Shown here piece by piece: positions 9,581 to 16,581 of a DNA stretch of 64,000 nucleotides (position 1 is the first letter of the stretch; every line of letters begins with the position of its first letter). The notes below the pieces were generated by a model. It ran no database searches, had not been told where the DNA came from, and saw only the letters and a program-made list of their open reading frames with translations. This DNA comes from a virus: positions 20,512 through 84,511 of IMG/VR virus record IMGVR_UViG_3300010151_000009; one strand, written 5' to 3'. Both the position numbers and the translations under genes were made by a program.

Positions 9581-10441
9581 CTATTCAAATAAAAGAGGTG
9601 TACCAGGTTCTATAAATCCTCCAGTTCTATATTTGGGCCCATACTTAACACTGTCTGCCCTTTTCTTCGCCTTTTTCGTTTTATCTGATTGCGTTTCTTG
9701 ATTTTTCTTCTTATTATTTTTATTTTTATTTTTAGTTATACTAGTTGGCTTTTTCTCTTTAGGCCTTTGAATACTATCAGGAATTCCATTTTTATCTTTA
9801 TCCCAATCATCATTCTTAGTGGTGTTATCCTTCTTTGTTAATGTATCAGGATAAGACTTCTTCACATCCCATTTACCAGTTTTCTTATAGACTTCATTCT
9901 GTCTTTTAGCTTCTTTGGTATACTCTGCCTCACTCATATTTTTATACGTCTTACTTCTATTTTTATAAGCTTGACTATAAGACTTCTTCTTCGTAGTAGT
10001 TTTCTTAGTATTGTTATCTGTTTTTACAGTATTGTTTGTTGGAGTAGTATCTGTTTTAACAGTTGTATTTGTTGTAGTAGTAGTACTCTTATTATCTTTC
10101 TTATTCTGTAATTCAGTAGTTTTATCTGATGTATACCCTCTCTTATCTGCTTTTATCTTTTTACGTAGAGTTCTTCTTTCTTGTCTATCTTCTTTTTTCA
10201 TTGCTCTCCTACCCTTTCTCCATTCTTTTCTTTTAGTTCGGATAGCCTTTCTACTAGATTTTCTATCTGCCTTTCTTTCATCTTTAGGCATTCTAGATTC
10301 TTCTCCAGCATCATTTATTTTATCCTTTCTTTTTAATCTCCATTCTTTTCTTTTTGAACGGATTGCAGTTCGAGAAGCTTTTCTATCTGCTCTTCTTTCT
10401 TCTCGTTGTGCTTTTCTTAATGTTCTAACTTGATTTGCCAT
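9581..10441 (-). CDS. Highly basic virion cargo-like protein with duplicated Arg/Lys block
   Basis: In this 286-residue protein, residues 1-105 are extremely rich in Arg and Lys. They contain a direct repeat of about 25 residues: one copy near 15-40 (RRADRKASRTAIRSKRKEWR) and one near 55-80 (RKADRKSSRKAIRTKRKEWR). A Thr/Asn-rich linker follows, then more Lys-rich sequence and a DKDKNGIPDSI stretch that looks like a thrombospondin type 3 calcium loop. The C-terminus is KYRTGGFIEPGTPLLFE, a variant of the GG signature of the other cargo-like proteins. The charge suggests binding to packaged DNA. It lies between a neck protein and the HU-like protein. No family recognised. Confidence 0.65.
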   Translation of the reverse strand: MANQVRTLRKAQREERRADRKASRTAIRSKRKEWRLKRKDKINDAGEESRMPKDERKADRKSSRKAIRTKRKEWRKGRRAMKKEDRQERRTLRKKIKADKRGYTSDKTTELQNKKDNKSTTTTTNTTVKTDTTPTNNTVKTDNNTKKTTTKKKSYSQAYKNRSKTYKNMSEAEYTKEAKRQNEVYKKTGKWDVKKSYPDTLTKKDNTTKNDDWDKDKNGIPDSIQRPKEKKPTSITKNKNKNNKKKNQETQSDKTKKAKKRADSVKYGPKYRTGGFIEPGTPLLFE

Positions 10442-10460
10442 TGCTTTTTATTTTAAATTA

Positions 10461-11222
10461 TTATTGTTCAGTTTGTTGTTGTGAAGACTTAGGTGTTCCT
10501 CCCACAGTTCTAAGATCTTGAGTTCTATCAGTTAAGATATCACTAAAAGTTCCCGTTAATAAGGCTAATTCACCGCCTACTAATCCTTGATTAATTAAAT
10601 TTACCATATCCCAAGGAATAGGATAATCCGTTATATCATCATCATAACAGATTGATCCATCAACACAATCTGTAAACTCTGATATCTCTTGGGGATTTTG
10701 AAAGACTCCTCTAACATTAATATACTTAAGTCCTTGTGCTCCCCATATAAACATACGATCTCCTAACATATAAGCTTTCATCATATCACTTGTATATTTA
10801 TCAAACCCTAAGAAAGGAATCATATTTGCATTAATAAAAGGAATCTTACCGGTTCCTGATACATCCCCTACATATGTTATAGCTTCCTCAAAATTATAAC
10901 GTACAGTTTTAGGAATTGTTAATTTTGTTCTATAGACACTACATCCAGTTTTAAGAGAGGGCTCATGACAATGCACTGCTACTCCTTTCTGAATATGTTG
11001 TATACAATTATTTGCATCTACTTTCTCTAGTTCTAAACAGCCTAAATTTTGTTCTACATGTCTACTAGTAAATCCATTTCGAGCATGATCTCTTCTAATA
11101 AACATTGCTCTATAATGCTGTATATTAAACTTAATTTGAGGAATAGATATATGTTCATCATGATTAGATCTACCTCCTCGTAAGAGATTTAATAAATTAT
11201 ATGCTAGTTCATTTAATGTCAT
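10461..11222 (-). CDS. Neck/ring adaptor-like structural protein
   Basis: This 253-residue protein has a helical N-terminus (TLNELAYNLLNLLRGG, then IPQIKFNIQHYRAMFIRRD) of the type seen in head-to-tail adaptor and tail tubular proteins of podoviruses. A beta-rich centre with several cysteines (CLELEKV, NCIQH, HCHEP) and a C-terminal helix (IPWDMVNLINQGLV) follow, ending in a Gln/Ser tail. Its arrangement (N-terminal helices, beta domain, C-terminal helix) and neighbours support a ring or adaptor role. Exact position in the tail cannot be read from sequence. Confidence 0.55.
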   Translation of the reverse strand: MTLNELAYNLLNLLRGGRSNHDEHISIPQIKFNIQHYRAMFIRRDHARNGFTSRHVEQNLGCLELEKVDANNCIQHIQKGVAVHCHEPSLKTGCSVYRTKLTIPKTVRYNFEEAITYVGDVSGTGKIPFINANMIPFLGFDKYTSDMMKAYMLGDRMFIWGAQGLKYINVRGVFQNPQEISEFTDCVDGSICYDDDITDYPIPWDMVNLINQGLVGGELALLTGTFSDILTDRTQDLRTVGGTPKSSQQQTEQ

Positions 11223-11614
11223 TATTTTTTAACCTTTTCGAACGATCTACCTCCAAAATACGCTCCGATTACAGTTATGAGTACTAGTTGAAGGAGGTCT
11301 GTCCATTTTTCTTCAACGTTAAATGCTATTTCTCCAGCATCAATAAAAATCATTAACACTGTAGAAACAACTAAAAATACAAGAACTGCTGGTCTAACAT
11401 TCTTAGCTAACCAAGAATCAGAATTCATATCAGATTTCCAACGATCTGTTATTGTTTTCTCCATCTCTACTTCATAGTTAGAGATTAGTTCTTTTACTTT
11501 TTGTTCAGCTGCAAGCTTTTCTTCTTTTGATGTAGTTAAATCATCAATAACACCCCCAACTCCTTTAACTAACTCAGTAGCTCCACCTGAAAATATTGTA
11601 CTTAATATACTCAT
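11222..11614 (-). CDS. Holin-like membrane protein (3TM holin type)
   Basis: This 130-residue protein has a short Gly-rich N-terminus (FSGGATELVKGVGGVID) and a charged helix (about 28-65). It then has two clear membrane segments, VRPAVLVFLVVSTVLMIFID (about 73-92) and LLQLVLITVIGAYFGGRSF (about 106-124), and ends in FEKVKK. This layout (amphipathic start, charged helix, RP before a membrane helix, GAYFGGR at the end) is that of the 'holin of 3TMs' family common in marine phages and gene transfer agents. It sits next to a DUF5675-like protein, and a thioredoxin-like protein and a one-TM coiled-coil protein are nearby, so a lysis role in the inner membrane is likely. Confidence 0.65.
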   Translation of the reverse strand: MSILSTIFSGGATELVKGVGGVIDDLTTSKEEKLAAEQKVKELISNYEVEMEKTITDRWKSDMNSDSWLAKNVRPAVLVFLVVSTVLMIFIDAGEIAFNVEEKWTDLLQLVLITVIGAYFGGRSFEKVKK

Positions 11615-11618
11615 AATT

Positions 11619-12089
11619 TTATTTTTTATCTAAATCTATATAGGTTATTGTTACTTCTTCTCCATCTTCTAAAGCTTTAGCAATTGGCGGATATACTCTC
11701 GCATACGCTTGAGTAGAACTACCAATGAATCCATCCTTTTTAATAATATTACTCGTTTGACTATCACCCAAGAGTAAACAACCTGCAGTATGGTCATCAG
11801 TATTACCACAATGAATGAGAATATACTTAAAATTAGGTACATTACGCACATGAAGAGTGCCCCTATGTACACCAGGAAATCTTTTAACGTATTTTTCATG
11901 TAATCTTCCAACTGTTCTTAAAGTTATTTTATAAGTTCCTTGCGGAATTCTTGTTTCTGTTCTAATTTTCTCTTCTCTATACTCATCTTCTAGAGTATAA
12001 CAAAGAAATTCTATACCATTCGTTACATCAAATAGCAGTCCGCTCGTAGAGTCTTTTTGACTACTAAATCTTAATACTTGTAACTTCAT
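11619..12089 (-). CDS. DUF5675-like protein, possible lysis enzyme
   Basis: This protein has about 156 residues when started at the ATG at 12089, which overlaps the upstream stop as TAATG; an in-frame start 15 bases upstream lies inside the previous gene. It contains the features I associate with DUF5675: an N-terminal LQVLRF strand, FLCYTLEDEYR, ETRIPQGTYKI, LHVRNVPNFKYILIHCGNT, then AGCLLLG. The IHxGNT and GCLL pair (His and Cys) recalls L,D-transpeptidase-like active sites, but this is not proof of catalysis. Position directly upstream of the holin-like gene suggests cell-wall processing or lysis. Confidence 0.6.
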   Translation of the reverse strand: MKLQVLRFSSQKDSTSGLLFDVTNGIEFLCYTLEDEYREEKIRTETRIPQGTYKITLRTVGRLHEKYVKRFPGVHRGTLHVRNVPNFKYILIHCGNTDDHTAGCLLLGDSQTSNIIKKDGFIGSSTQAYARVYPPIAKALEDGEEVTITYIDLDKK

Positions 12090-12460
12090 TATCCTGCTGT
12101 CCAATAGCCAAACTCAATCTCCGGTGTATTTGCAGATGCTTTAGCAATTAGACTCATTTCCTCTTCATTTAAAGCTGTTTTATAAAAACAGATTTCTCCT
12201 GGTCCTAATAGAGCCATGCCAACAGCGCCATGAAGAATTGTAATAGTATCTGTAGTATCTTTATTTTGAGCATAAAGCCAAGTTGGTTTAGTCATTGCTA
12301 TAGTATGTAAAGTCACTCCTGCAACTGACGTTGCTATTATAGAAGTATTTACTAAAGGACTTTCAACCGTTAAAGTATCTGATACATTAAGACCATATGA
12401 TTCTGTAGTCGAAATATTGATGCTAGTAAGTCTTAGGTTTGGTGTTAATGTTCTTGCCAT
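12089..12460 (-). CDS. Small beta-rich virion protein
   Basis: This 123-residue protein is rich in Thr, Ser and Val with alternating hydrophobic residues (SINISTTESYGLNVSDTL, TIAMTKPTWLYAQNKD, TITILHG, GPGEICFYKTAL). It looks like a compact beta-sandwich of the kind used in fibres or head decoration, with a C-terminal GYWTAG. There is no membrane segment or catalytic motif. It sits between the thioredoxin-like gene and the DUF5675-like gene. I do not recognise a family; a structural role is inferred from composition. Confidence 0.55.
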   Translation of the reverse strand: MARTLTPNLRLTSINISTTESYGLNVSDTLTVESPLVNTSIIATSVAGVTLHTIAMTKPTWLYAQNKDTTDTITILHGAVGMALLGPGEICFYKTALNEEEMSLIAKASANTPEIEFGYWTAG

Positions 12461-12492
12461 AATTTCTAATTTATTTATTTATTAATTTATTT

Positions 12493-12870
12493 TTATAAGT
12501 ATTCATTTATAACGGCTTGAACTTCTTTTTTCGTTGCCCCCATCTTAAATCTTAGACAGGCTTCAAATCGTTCAACCTCTTTTCCGTTAAAAACTATTAT
12601 TGTTGGTACATATCGGATATTATATTTAGCTTTTATTTTTGTCAGCATAGCTTCATTAGTTATAAGTATCCTTGTTACTCCACAATTTTGTAAAGAGTCC
12701 AGCCAATTTACACTATTATCTTCGTTCCATCCAGCATTAAATTCTACAACACAAAGGTCTTGTTTACAAAATTTAGTACTCTGTCCAAATGCAGTCCCAC
12801 AAATAACTATAAAAATTATAACTAAAATATATACACAAAATATTCTCCAAGTATCTGTAATTTTATTCAT
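12493..12870 (-). CDS. Membrane-anchored or exported thioredoxin-fold protein lacking the CxxC motif
   Basis: This 125-residue protein has an N-terminal hydrophobic segment at about 9-29 (IFCVYILVIIFIVICGTAFG) that acts as signal peptide or anchor. A thioredoxin-like core follows: CVVEFNAGW (strand plus the position where WCxxC is expected), ILITNEAML, IRYVPTIIVFNGKEVERF (the cis-Pro strand and following hairpin) and a C-terminal helix. The usual CxxC is replaced by WNED, so no standard disulfide exchange is expected; other cysteines (FCKQDLC, NCGV) lie elsewhere. It overlaps the next upstream gene by 8 bases and belongs to the lysis-like cluster. The fold call is fairly good; the role is unknown. 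Confidence 0.6.
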   Translation of the reverse strand: MNKITDTWRIFCVYILVIIFIVICGTAFGQSTKFCKQDLCVVEFNAGWNEDNSVNWLDSLQNCGVTRILITNEAMLTKIKAKYNIRYVPTIIVFNGKEVERFEACLRFKMGATKKEVQAVINEYL

Positions 12871-13132
12871 AAAGTTTTTGTTTTATAAGTTTAATATCTT
12901 CTTTCATTTCTATAATATCGTCTTGAGTATTCATAATAGTTTGACGCACTAATTCATCTTTCATGTCAAACTCTATCCTAGTTACATCTTGTACAGGAAG
13001 TTCCTTTGCTTCTGTAATTTCTGCTTGTAAAGTAAAGTACATTGCTGTAATTGCTACTAAGGTTGTTCCTATTGTTATTAAAGTTTCAACACTCAGTATA
13101 AATTTTGTTTTTTTATTAAGTTCTGTTGTCAT
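12863..13132 (-). CDS. Single-span membrane protein with periplasmic coiled coil (spanin-like?)
   Basis: This 89-residue protein has a basic N-terminus (TTELNKKTK), one membrane helix at about 12-35 (FILSVETLITIGTTLVAITAMYF) and a helical charged C-terminus (about 55-89, DMKDELVRQ to IKLIKQKLYE) with heptad-like spacing. This is the layout of an inner-membrane spanin subunit or of a membrane-bound accessory of the holin. The gene overlaps the thioredoxin-like gene. No lipoprotein partner was seen nearby, so the spanin reading is only a possibility. Confidence 0.45.
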   Translation of the reverse strand: MTTELNKKTKFILSVETLITIGTTLVAITAMYFTLQAEITEAKELPVQDVTRIEFDMKDELVRQTIMNTQDDIIEMKEDIKLIKQKLYE

Positions 13133-13137
13133 GTGTT

Positions 13138-13377
13138 TTATTGTTCTTCTTCTTCAGTCCAGTCTTTACTTTGTAAAATACCAATCATTTCATGATGATT
13201 ATATTCTCTTTTACCATCTAAAAAATTAGGTGTCTCACCGTCAAATTTTACAAAAGTTTCTGAATCATCAAGTGAATATCTTAACGTAGATATTGATGTT
13301 TCATTTACCTGTGTAAAATCAATTGTTCCAACTTCTGAGGAATCTATTATTATATATTTTCTATGTTCGTAATTCAT
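13138..13377 (-). CDS. Small conserved-looking phage protein next to fibre gene
   Basis: This is a 79-residue acidic protein: YIIIDSSEVGTIDFTQVNETS, then STLRYSLDDSETFVKFDGETP and a C-terminal HHEMIGILQSKDWTEEEEQ. Similar short proteins (a 'TIDFSQV...ETSxxTLR...FVKW' pattern) occur beside tail-fibre genes in marine phages as I recall. There is no membrane segment or catalytic motif. It lies 2 bases downstream of the LamG protein, so it may be its assembly partner; function unknown. Confidence 0.55.
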   Translation of the reverse strand: MNYEHRKYIIIDSSEVGTIDFTQVNETSISTLRYSLDDSETFVKFDGETPNFLDGKREYNHHEMIGILQSKDWTEEEEQ

Positions 13378-13379
13378 TT

Positions 13380-15314
13380 TTATGGTCTATCTGTTGATTT
13401 AAGTATGTCTGGATTATTACTATTTCCAACACTAATGTTATTTTCATTTATAGAATCTGTTAAAATATCACTAGATCCATCAAATGTGTCATCATTAATT
13501 TTGTAATATCCAATTAGTTTATCCGATGATCCTTCTAAGCCTGCTAAATTTACACTACTTCCAGGAGTACCAGAAGGATTAATAGCTTCCATTTCTTCGT
13601 CTGATAAAGTATTATTATAAACACCAATATTAGCAATATGTCCCATATCTCTATAGATATTTACTTTTAATCCTGATTCAGCGTTAAATGCAGTTAGAAA
13701 GTTTTCATCTGCTATAGTTCCAAGATCAGTTCCATTAGCAAAACAAGTCATTGAGCCATTTGTCTTGTCTACAGAAAATGTAAGATGATTCCAAGAAGTC
13801 ATTGATATTGAAGGATTTCCTGTTGTAAATCCAGCATAAAACCAAGTACCCTCTATCCTTATTCTAAGAAATGGATACGTTGAATTTCCATGCATTGTAA
13901 TTTGATTATTATCATCCCACTTCAAAATAGTCCACCATGTATTTCCTACTGCTTGTGCTTTAAACCAAAAAGTAAAAGCAAAATTATGATCGTCTATAGT
14001 CCATAATTCATCACTAAATTCCGGACTTAATACATACCCCCATGCAGCATCTGCAAAATAAGAATGTGTTGAGTATCCTGCTGTAGCAATATTATAAGGA
14101 CCAAATGTTTGAGTTTGTATATCTTCTCCATCTACATTTTTTGTATATAATGTAATATCCTCACCTGCTTCCGCAGGAGTCCATGTATATGTTTCACCAG
14201 TATTTATTAATTCTAACATATCTGCATCTGAATACCAAGTTACTACTGCATTAGCACCTGCTTTAGGTTGAAAGAAAGATGTTTCCTCATCTATATAAAC
14301 AGATGAAGGAATAGTTCCACCTACAAATAAAGGTAATTGACTTGTTGTAATACTTGATACAGAAGTAACTGTAGCATTTATTAAAGTCATATTTAAATCG
14401 TTATCAGCTATTTTATTAGTAATGGTTGTATTTGAATCTACTTCTGTATCTAAATACCAATAATTTGTTGGTTGTATACCAGCAGTTCTTGGATCTACAG
14501 CCATTATTTTTGATTGATTAAGAGTTCCACCAGTAGGCGGATCCTCACCTGCTCTTGCTCCTCCATCATATATATCATTTACTTCTGCTAAACTTAATGC
14601 TCTATCTTTATAAAAAGATAATGATCCAAAAGTAAAATCATCTCCAGTTTGATGTTGGATATATCTTAGATTATGTTCAAGAGTTGCTGGATATATTGTA
14701 TAATCAGATGGTCCTCCTGCATATTGTTGAGAATAGTATGTAACTTCTTTTCCATTTACATATAGTTTAATATCAGTTAAAGTAGTAGAAGTTGTTTTTA
14801 CAATTGTAGCTTTATGCCATCCCCCTACATTTTGTACTCCTGTTAAATGATCAGTTTCAGCATTACCATCTCCCTGTATATAAGCCCATCCTCCAGGACT
14901 ATTGTCATCATACCAAGTAGCAGGATAAAACATCCATACACGTAATTTTATTTTTGCAGTACCTGATACATAAGCTTGAAGATTCATATATCCTTCTGAT
15001 GTATTATTAGATCTTACTTCAAATTGAAAAATTTGATTTCCACTTATTAATCCATTATGTACTCTAAATTCCACATCAAAAGTCCATGCTTGAGTAGGAT
15101 CTTCTAACATATTAAGCATTGCCTGTAAATTAGCTGGTGGTTCTCCTGAACTGTCAGATACCTGAAATCTATCATTAGAACCATCAAGATACATAGATTT
15201 AGTATAAACTTGTCCTCCTGTAGGAGCAGACCATTCCCCTCCTCCTCCTCCTTCTACTATGGGGGCTTTTCTAATCCTCTTAACGGATAAGCTATTTCCA
15301 AATGCTAGTCTCAT
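13380..15314 (-). CDS. Double LamG-domain protein, putative receptor-binding/adhesin
   Basis: This 644-residue protein has two concanavalin/LamG-like domains. The first spans about 45-255 (TFDVEFRVHNG, HKATIVKTTS, IKLYVNGKEV, LSLAEVNDIYDGG). The second spans about 430-590 (FAFTFWFKAQ, TILKWDDNNQ, SWNHLTFSVDK, NIGVYNNTLSDEEM). Between them, about 345-410, is an Ig/PKD-like segment (VTWYSDAD, TYTWTPAEAGEDITLYTKN). The paired 'SWNHLTFSVD' and 'LSLAEVNDIYDGG / LSDEEMEAI' elements are standard LamG signatures. Such domains bind glycans, so a role in host-surface recognition is likely. It lies in the fibre part of the operon. Confidence 0.75.
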   Translation of the reverse strand: MRLAFGNSLSVKRIRKAPIVEGGGGGEWSAPTGGQVYTKSMYLDGSNDRFQVSDSSGEPPANLQAMLNMLEDPTQAWTFDVEFRVHNGLISGNQIFQFEVRSNNTSEGYMNLQAYVSGTAKIKLRVWMFYPATWYDDNSPGGWAYIQGDGNAETDHLTGVQNVGGWHKATIVKTTSTTLTDIKLYVNGKEVTYYSQQYAGGPSDYTIYPATLEHNLRYIQHQTGDDFTFGSLSFYKDRALSLAEVNDIYDGGARAGEDPPTGGTLNQSKIMAVDPRTAGIQPTNYWYLDTEVDSNTTITNKIADNDLNMTLINATVTSVSSITTSQLPLFVGGTIPSSVYIDEETSFFQPKAGANAVVTWYSDADMLELINTGETYTWTPAEAGEDITLYTKNVDGEDIQTQTFGPYNIATAGYSTHSYFADAAWGYVLSPEFSDELWTIDDHNFAFTFWFKAQAVGNTWWTILKWDDNNQITMHGNSTYPFLRIRIEGTWFYAGFTTGNPSISMTSWNHLTFSVDKTNGSMTCFANGTDLGTIADENFLTAFNAESGLKVNIYRDMGHIANIGVYNNTLSDEEMEAINPSGTPGSSVNLAGLEGSSDKLIGYYKINDDTFDGSSDILTDSINENNISVGNSNNPDILKSTDRP

Positions 15315-15316
15315 TT

Positions 15317-15808
15317 TTATCCTGCTTTATAAAGAATTACCGGTCCTCCTGAAGCTATCTCCATTTGTGTTACATCTGCATATATAACAGTTCCAGCGGG
15401 ATAAGTTGTTGCCATTGTTCCAGAACAATTAGTAGCTGCAAATGCTCCAAGTTCTGTTTCATTGATAAACTGTGCAGCATAATATGTTCCTGCTTCAGGT
15501 TCAACAGCTCCTGATGTATGTACTAAAAATCCATGTTTCCCAAAAGATAATTTATCTAAGCTATCTGTTCTAGTTGCCACAGTTGCTACAGAACCAGCAG
15601 TATTTGTATTCTGAGTTGCAGAAGTTGCAGCTGAAGTAGCTATAGCTGTATTCTGGGTTGCTGATGTTGCTGTTGATGTTGCTATTGCGGTAGTTTTTGT
15701 TGCTGTTAAAGCTATGTTAGTATCATCCAATGTAACATCCCCAGTCATTGCTACTTGTTTATCTACTAGTTGTTTTAAGAGTATCTCTCTATCTGTTCGT
15801 GGTTTCAT
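15317..15808 (-). CDS. Fibre-like protein with Ala/Thr/Ser repeats
   Basis: This 163-residue protein has a short helical N-terminus (TDREILLKQLVDKQVAM). Residues about 28-80 are low complexity and built on repeats of ATSATQNTAIATSA type, which fit a trimeric fibre shaft. A compact C-terminal domain (about 90-163, FLVHTSGAVEPEAGTYYAAQF, ILYKAG) follows. The arrangement of thin shaft plus small head domain is that of a short tail fibre or head fibre. It sits directly upstream of the LamG protein. No known family recognised. Confidence 0.6.
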   Translation of the reverse strand: MKPRTDREILLKQLVDKQVAMTGDVTLDDTNIALTATKTTAIATSTATSATQNTAIATSAATSATQNTNTAGSVATVATRTDSLDKLSFGKHGFLVHTSGAVEPEAGTYYAAQFINETELGAFAATNCSGTMATTYPAGTVIYADVTQMEIASGGPVILYKAG

Positions 15809-15813
15809 ACTAT

Positions 15814-16230
15814 TTATTCATTTATTAATAATTTAATACCTGTTAATTGTTTACCTGAAATGTCTTCAGGGAGCACCTCGTGAGGTATTTTTTCAAGGTG
15901 AATTTCTATTTCTTCTGTTAACATTCCATCTACTTTTTCTAGTTGTACCTTTCTCTCATCTACTAACGCTTTATTTTCTTTTTCAAGTTCTTTTACCATG
16001 TCTTGTCCATTTTCTGGATTAGCTTGAGCAATTTCTTGAACTCTGTTAGCAAGTTTCATAAATTCTTCAGAAGGTTTTCCTATCTCTTCAACTTCCTTTA
16101 AAGCAGTTTTAATAATTTGGATATTTTTACTTACAAGTAAACCAAAAGATTTTCCTGGCATTTCTTGAACGTTAAATAATCCATTAATTGTTTCTACTAA
16201 TTCTCTTTTTTGTACATTGATCTTTGTCAT
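15814..16230 (-). CDS. Helical, charged protein of unknown function
   Basis: This 138-residue protein is mainly helical and charged: KINVQKRELVETINGLFNVQEMPGKSFGLLV, IIKTALKEVEEIGKPSEEFMKLANRVQEI, then ELEKENKALVDERKVQLEKVDGML with heptad-like spacing. The last 30 residues (IPHEVLPEDISGKQLTGIKLLINE) look like a terminal peptide. A protein of this style is often found among tail genes of marine phages; it could be an assembly chaperone. I do not recognise a family. Confidence 0.5.
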   Translation of the reverse strand: MTKINVQKRELVETINGLFNVQEMPGKSFGLLVSKNIQIIKTALKEVEEIGKPSEEFMKLANRVQEIAQANPENGQDMVKELEKENKALVDERKVQLEKVDGMLTEEIEIHLEKIPHEVLPEDISGKQLTGIKLLINE

Positions 16231-16260
16231 TTTAATTTGATTTTGATTATTAATTATTGT

Positions 16261-16569
16261 CTAAGGTTGGTTTATTGGTAGTGCATTTTCACAATCGTCA
16301 CAGTGCTGATTTACAAAATTAACAAAATAATTATAATATTCGTCCTTTTGTAGCATATTTGTCACTAAATCACATGTATATAAGCACTCTAGGCCATCTT
16401 TAAGTATAAGATACTCAATAAAAAGTATTACCCATGTGTGTAAAGTACTACAATGATCAAGCATGCCTAATTGTATTTTATTTTGATATCGAGTCCCTCT
16501 AACTACTAAACATTGTTTTAGTTTTGCTAGTAAGGCTTGATGTTGTTGTGGTGGTGGTGTCCAAGTCAT
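16261..16569 (-). CDS. Small Cys-containing protein downstream of the giant repeat protein
   Basis: This 102-residue protein is largely helical with an aromatic core (HTWVILFIEYLILKDGLECLYTC, YYNYFVNFVNQHCDDCEN). It has seven cysteines, including CDDC near the C-terminus. It follows the 2838-residue Cys-repeat protein with a 12-base gap. The cysteine content links it to that protein and to the 166-residue protein upstream, suggesting a shared disulfide- or metal-dependent structure. No family recognised. Confidence 0.5.
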   Translation of the reverse strand: MTWTPPPQQHQALLAKLKQCLVVRGTRYQNKIQLGMLDHCSTLHTWVILFIEYLILKDGLECLYTCDLVTNMLQKDEYYNYFVNFVNQHCDDCENALPINQP

Positions 16570-16581
16570 AATTTTAAATTT

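Noticed and set aside
10011-10433. Rightward open frame of 140 codons opposite the basic protein gene
   Set aside because: It is a Leu/Ser/Val-rich complement of the Arg/Lys codons; the minus frame fits the operon.
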